Shown here in pieces: positions 6,226 to 7,853 of a stretch of DNA of 7,853 bases. The notes below the pieces were generated by a model. It made no database searches. It had not been told where the DNA came from and saw only the letters and a list, made by a program, of their open reading frames with translations. The DNA comes from CAZDOD01 sp964506935 (GTDB taxonomy: Bacteria > Desulfobacterota > Zymogenia > Zymogenales > Zymogenaceae). Both the position numbers and the translations under genes were made by a program. How positions within the stretch are numbered: position 1 is the first letter of the stretch; each line of letters starts with the position of its first letter. Location of the stretch: the NCBI GenBank assembly GCA_964506935.1, contig CAZDOD010000133.1, forward strand, positions 1-7,853. Reading direction: 5' to 3'.

Positions 6226-7178
6226 TTTCTACACCTGTTTTTGGAAAGACCTGTGTTCCGGGTGGAGTATCCGCGCCTTTCCACCAGGATCTCGCCGCAG
6301 TTGGGGCAAAGAGAATTCTGCCCGACGTCGGAGACTATATTTCCTATATAGACGTAGTTTAATCTCTTTATTGCAATTTCATAAGCTTCTATAAGTTTTT
6401 CGGGTGGAGTGGGCGGGCTCGGAAAAGAACGGTGCGGAAAATAGCGTGAGAAGTGTAGGGGTATGTCAGGATTGAGATTGGCGATAAAATTGACTAGCTC
6501 ACCGATATCTTCCTTGGAGTCGTTCTCACCGGGGATGACGAGATTCGTAACCTCAATTAGGCAGGTACTGTTTGATCGACGGATTGTGTCTTTGACCGGA
6601 TCGACCATCCCCTTGCAATTTTTTTTATAGAATGGATCACGTATCGATTTCAGGTCGATGTTCATCGCATCTATCAGGGGAAGGATTTTATCGAGAGGCT
6701 CGGGATTAATAAAACCGTTTGTCACAAGGACATTGTAAAGGCCCGCGTCTTTTACTTTCGATCCCGCCTCCATGAGATACTCATACCATATGAGGGGTTC
6801 ATTGTAAGTATAAGCGATCCCGATCGAATTATATTTTAGAGCGAGCTTTACTAAATCATCCGGCGATAAAATAGATGCCGGTATCTCGCCGTCAACTAGA
6901 GACCAGTTCTGGCAGTAGGAACAAGATAGATTGCAGCCCGAAGTCCCGACGGAGAGTATCTGCGATCCGGGATGAAAGTGGTAGAGGGGTTTCTTTTCTA
7001 TCGGATCCATCTGGAGCGATGCGGGGCGCTCGAATGTCAGGGCGATGAGCCTACCATCCCGATTTTCCCTGATGCGGCAGATCCCCCTTTTGCCATCCGA
7101 TATGACGCACTCGTGCGGGCAGAGGAGACACTTTACCTTCCCACCTTTTATCTTCTCGTAAAATTGCGCCTCTTTCAT
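6195..7178 (-). CDS. amrS: AmmeMemoRadiSam system radical SAM enzyme AmrS
   Basis: The 327 residues match AmrS, a radical SAM protein often mislabelled as a pyruvate formate-lyase activating enzyme. The N-terminal signature CLLCPHECVISDGKRGIC gives Cys17, Cys20, Cys24 and Cys34. The radical SAM cluster motif CNLSCSYC gives Cys82, Cys86 and Cys89, which bind [4Fe-4S] and SAM. AYTYNEPLIWYEY (122-134), VTNGFI and NIDLKS are typical of the barrel. The end carries a zinc-ribbon-like pair, CPNC (Cys291, Cys294) and CRKC (Cys316, Cys319). AmrS usually co-occurs with AMMECR1 (AmrA) and Memo (AmrB) proteins; neither is in this window, so its substrate cannot be inferred here. The start codon follows the acylphosphatase stop by one base with no clear Shine-Dalgarno, suggesting translational coupling. 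Its end overlaps the lipoprotein gene. Confidence 0.93.
   Translation of the reverse strand: MKEAQFYEKIKGGKVKCLLCPHECVISDGKRGICRIRENRDGRLIALTFERPASLQMDPIEKKPLYHFHPGSQILSVGTSGCNLSCSYCQNWSLVDGEIPASILSPDDLVKLALKYNSIGIAYTYNEPLIWYEYLMEAGSKVKDAGLYNVLVTNGFINPEPLDKILPLIDAMNIDLKSIRDPFYKKNCKGMVDPVKDTIRRSNSTCLIEVTNLVIPGENDSKEDIGELVNFIANLNPDIPLHFSRYFPHRSFPSPPTPPEKLIEAYEIAIKRLNYVYIGNIVSDVGQNSLCPNCGEILVERRGYSTRNTGLSKNRCRKCKTELNFVN
6232..6236 (-). promoter_or_regulatory. Ribosome binding site deciding the lipoprotein start
   Basis: AGGTG on the minus strand ends six bases before the ATG at 6225 and lies inside the amrS coding region. The alternative TTG codons at 6196-6198 and 6190-6192, which would shorten the overlap with amrS, have no such site upstream. 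This favours the longer signal peptide. Confidence 0.6.
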
Positions 7179-7179
7179 A

Positions 7180-7461
7180 TCAGTAACTTATGGAGAAGTC
7201 GGAAAACTCCTCCCTGTATTCCTCCCAGTATATTGTAACCTTATCGACTCTCGATGCGGGCGGCCCCTTGTGGCACCAATCGACGAGCCTTTGAACTTTC
7301 TCCCTTTCCCCCTCAATGACGGCCTCTACGTCTCCCCCCGGGACGTTACGCACCCAACCCGTTACACCGATTTTCTTCGCCTCGACCGATGTGCTGTACC
7401 TGAAAAATACCCCTTGTACCAATCCCTTTATAAGCACCTTTGCCCTTACATTTTCGCTCAC
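7180..7461 (-). CDS. acyP: Acylphosphatase
   Basis: This small cytosolic enzyme hydrolyses carboxyl-phosphate mixed anhydrides such as acetyl phosphate, carbamoyl phosphate or 1,3-bisphosphoglycerate. The 93 residues match the family length. The signature GLVQGVFFRYST (13-24) contains the catalytic Arg21, and GVTGWVRNVPGGDVEAVIEG (32-51) contains the catalytic Asn39. Both residues and the glycine-rich phosphate loop are intact. The start is GTG, overlapping the TGA of the BRCT-protein gene as GTGA, and GAGG seven bases before it supports this choice. One base separates its stop from the amrS ATG. The 4-base overlap and 1-base gap mark a tightly coupled operon. The physiological substrate cannot be told from sequence. 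Confidence 0.95.
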   Translation of the reverse strand: MSENVRAKVLIKGLVQGVFFRYSTSVEAKKIGVTGWVRNVPGGDVEAVIEGEREKVQRLVDWCHKGPPASRVDKVTIYWEEYREEFSDFSISY

Positions 7462-7853
7462 GAATTAGCCTCAAGCATCTTTACAAATTCATCCTCTGAG
7501 ATAATATTGATACCGAGCTCTTTCGCCCTGTCGAACTTTGAGCCCGGATTTTCTCCCGAGACGAGATAGTCGGTGTTTTTTGTTACAGAAGATGTCGCTC
7601 TTCCGCCGAGGGCTTCTATTTTGTCTTCGGCCTCATGTCTCGCCATAGATGAGAGCGCCCCAGTAAGGGCGAACGTCATTCCCGAAAGTTTTTTACCCTT
7701 CGCCCCCTCTTTGGGTTTTATCCTTACCGGCTGAAGCTCGTAACTCCTGACGGCCAGCCCCTGCTTTACCATCTGGGAGACTACGGCCTGGGCTTTCTTC
7801 TTGCCCAGAGCCTTCTCCACTTCTCTAAGGCTGACCTTCCCGCGCTGCTGAAT
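7458..7853 (-). CDS. BRCT-domain protein, C-terminal 131 residues: LigA-type BRCT behind a winged helix (partial)
   Basis: The frame enters from the right edge and stops with TGA at 7458-7460. The last about 80 residues are a BRCT domain closest in pattern to the C-terminal domain of NAD-dependent DNA ligase LigA: LSGMTFALTGALSSMAR, EDKIEALGGRATSSVTKNT, DYLVSGENPGSKFDRAKELG and a final EDEFVKML. Before it, KVSLREVEKALGKKKAQAVV and a wing-like LAVRSYELQPVRIKPK look like a winged helix-turn-helix of the kind seen in PriA-type proteins. They do not look like the helix-hairpin-helix and linker that precede BRCT in LigA. An internal GTG at 7820 is not the start, because the frame stays open to the edge. 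The identity of the whole protein is therefore uncertain: an unusual ligA end, or a different DNA-binding BRCT protein. It heads or continues the operon with acyP and amrS. Confidence 0.8.
   Translation of the reverse strand: MQQRGKVSLREVEKALGKKKAQAVVSQMVKQGLAVRSYELQPVRIKPKEGAKGKKLSGMTFALTGALSSMARHEAEDKIEALGGRATSSVTKNTDYLVSGENPGSKFDRAKELGINIISEDEFVKMLEANS
7469..7472 (-). promoter_or_regulatory. Ribosome binding site supporting the GTG start of acyP
   Basis: GAGG on the minus strand lies seven bases before the GTG at 7461, inside the last codons of the BRCT-protein gene. It supports the non-ATG start. No in-frame ATG exists near the start of the acylphosphatase. Confidence 0.6.

Noticed and set aside
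6195..7178. Pyruvate formate-lyase activating enzyme instead of AmrS
   Set aside because: The N-terminal CxxCPHxC signature and the C-terminal CxxC pairs fit AmrS, and no glycyl radical enzyme is encoded nearby.
7818..7820. GTG at 7820 as the start of a short BRCT protein
   Set aside because: The frame continues upstream to the window edge with sequence that completes the winged helix, so this is an internal valine.

Overview
The window is bacterial chromosomal DNA from a draft or metagenome assembly, since there is a 10-base run of N at 4376-4385. The gene set points to a Gram-negative, probably anaerobic bacterium. It includes MEP-pathway IspG, one long bifunctional Rel/Spo enzyme, four-cysteine L28, RsmI, an AmmeMemoRadiSam-type radical SAM enzyme, and a lipoprotein whose +2 residue suggests the outer membrane. 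A relative of the Desulfobacterota (former Deltaproteobacteria) is my best guess, but this is inference from gene content, not a phylogenetic placement.

Layout. (1) Positions 1-3506, plus strand: the tail of a GGDEF (diguanylate cyclase-like) protein, then ispG, then a (p)ppGpp synthetase/hydrolase (rsh). The gaps are 39 and 41 bases, so the three are probably one transcription unit. (2) 3507-3667: a 161-base convergent gap with no gene that I can see; a hairpin abuts the end of rpmB. (3) 3668-4845: rpmB (minus) and rsmI (plus) are divergent and share a 69-base AT-rich promoter region with a 15-base palindrome. rsmI is interrupted by the N run and by long T and A runs that look like assembly damage. 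(4) 4846-4961: a 116-base AT-rich convergent gap; I see no gene and no convincing terminator. (5) 4962-7853, minus strand: read in transcription order, the C-terminal part of a BRCT-domain protein, acylphosphatase (GTG start, 4-base overlap), the radical SAM enzyme AmrS (1-base gap), a lipoprotein (31-base overlap), and a stand-alone RsbRD_N-like protein. The last one has its own good sigma-70-type promoter in the 64-base gap before it.

Functionally, the left part carries signalling (c-di-GMP-like, ppGpp) and isoprenoid precursor synthesis, and the centre carries ribosome components (L28 and a 16S rRNA methyltransferase). The right part is a tightly packed accessory operon of mixed and partly unknown purpose. 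No tRNA, rRNA, CRISPR array, insertion sequence or phage gene was seen. The points most worth checking are the unusual winged-helix plus BRCT architecture at the right edge, the damaged rsmI, and the AmrS operon, which shows no AMMECR1 or Memo partner.
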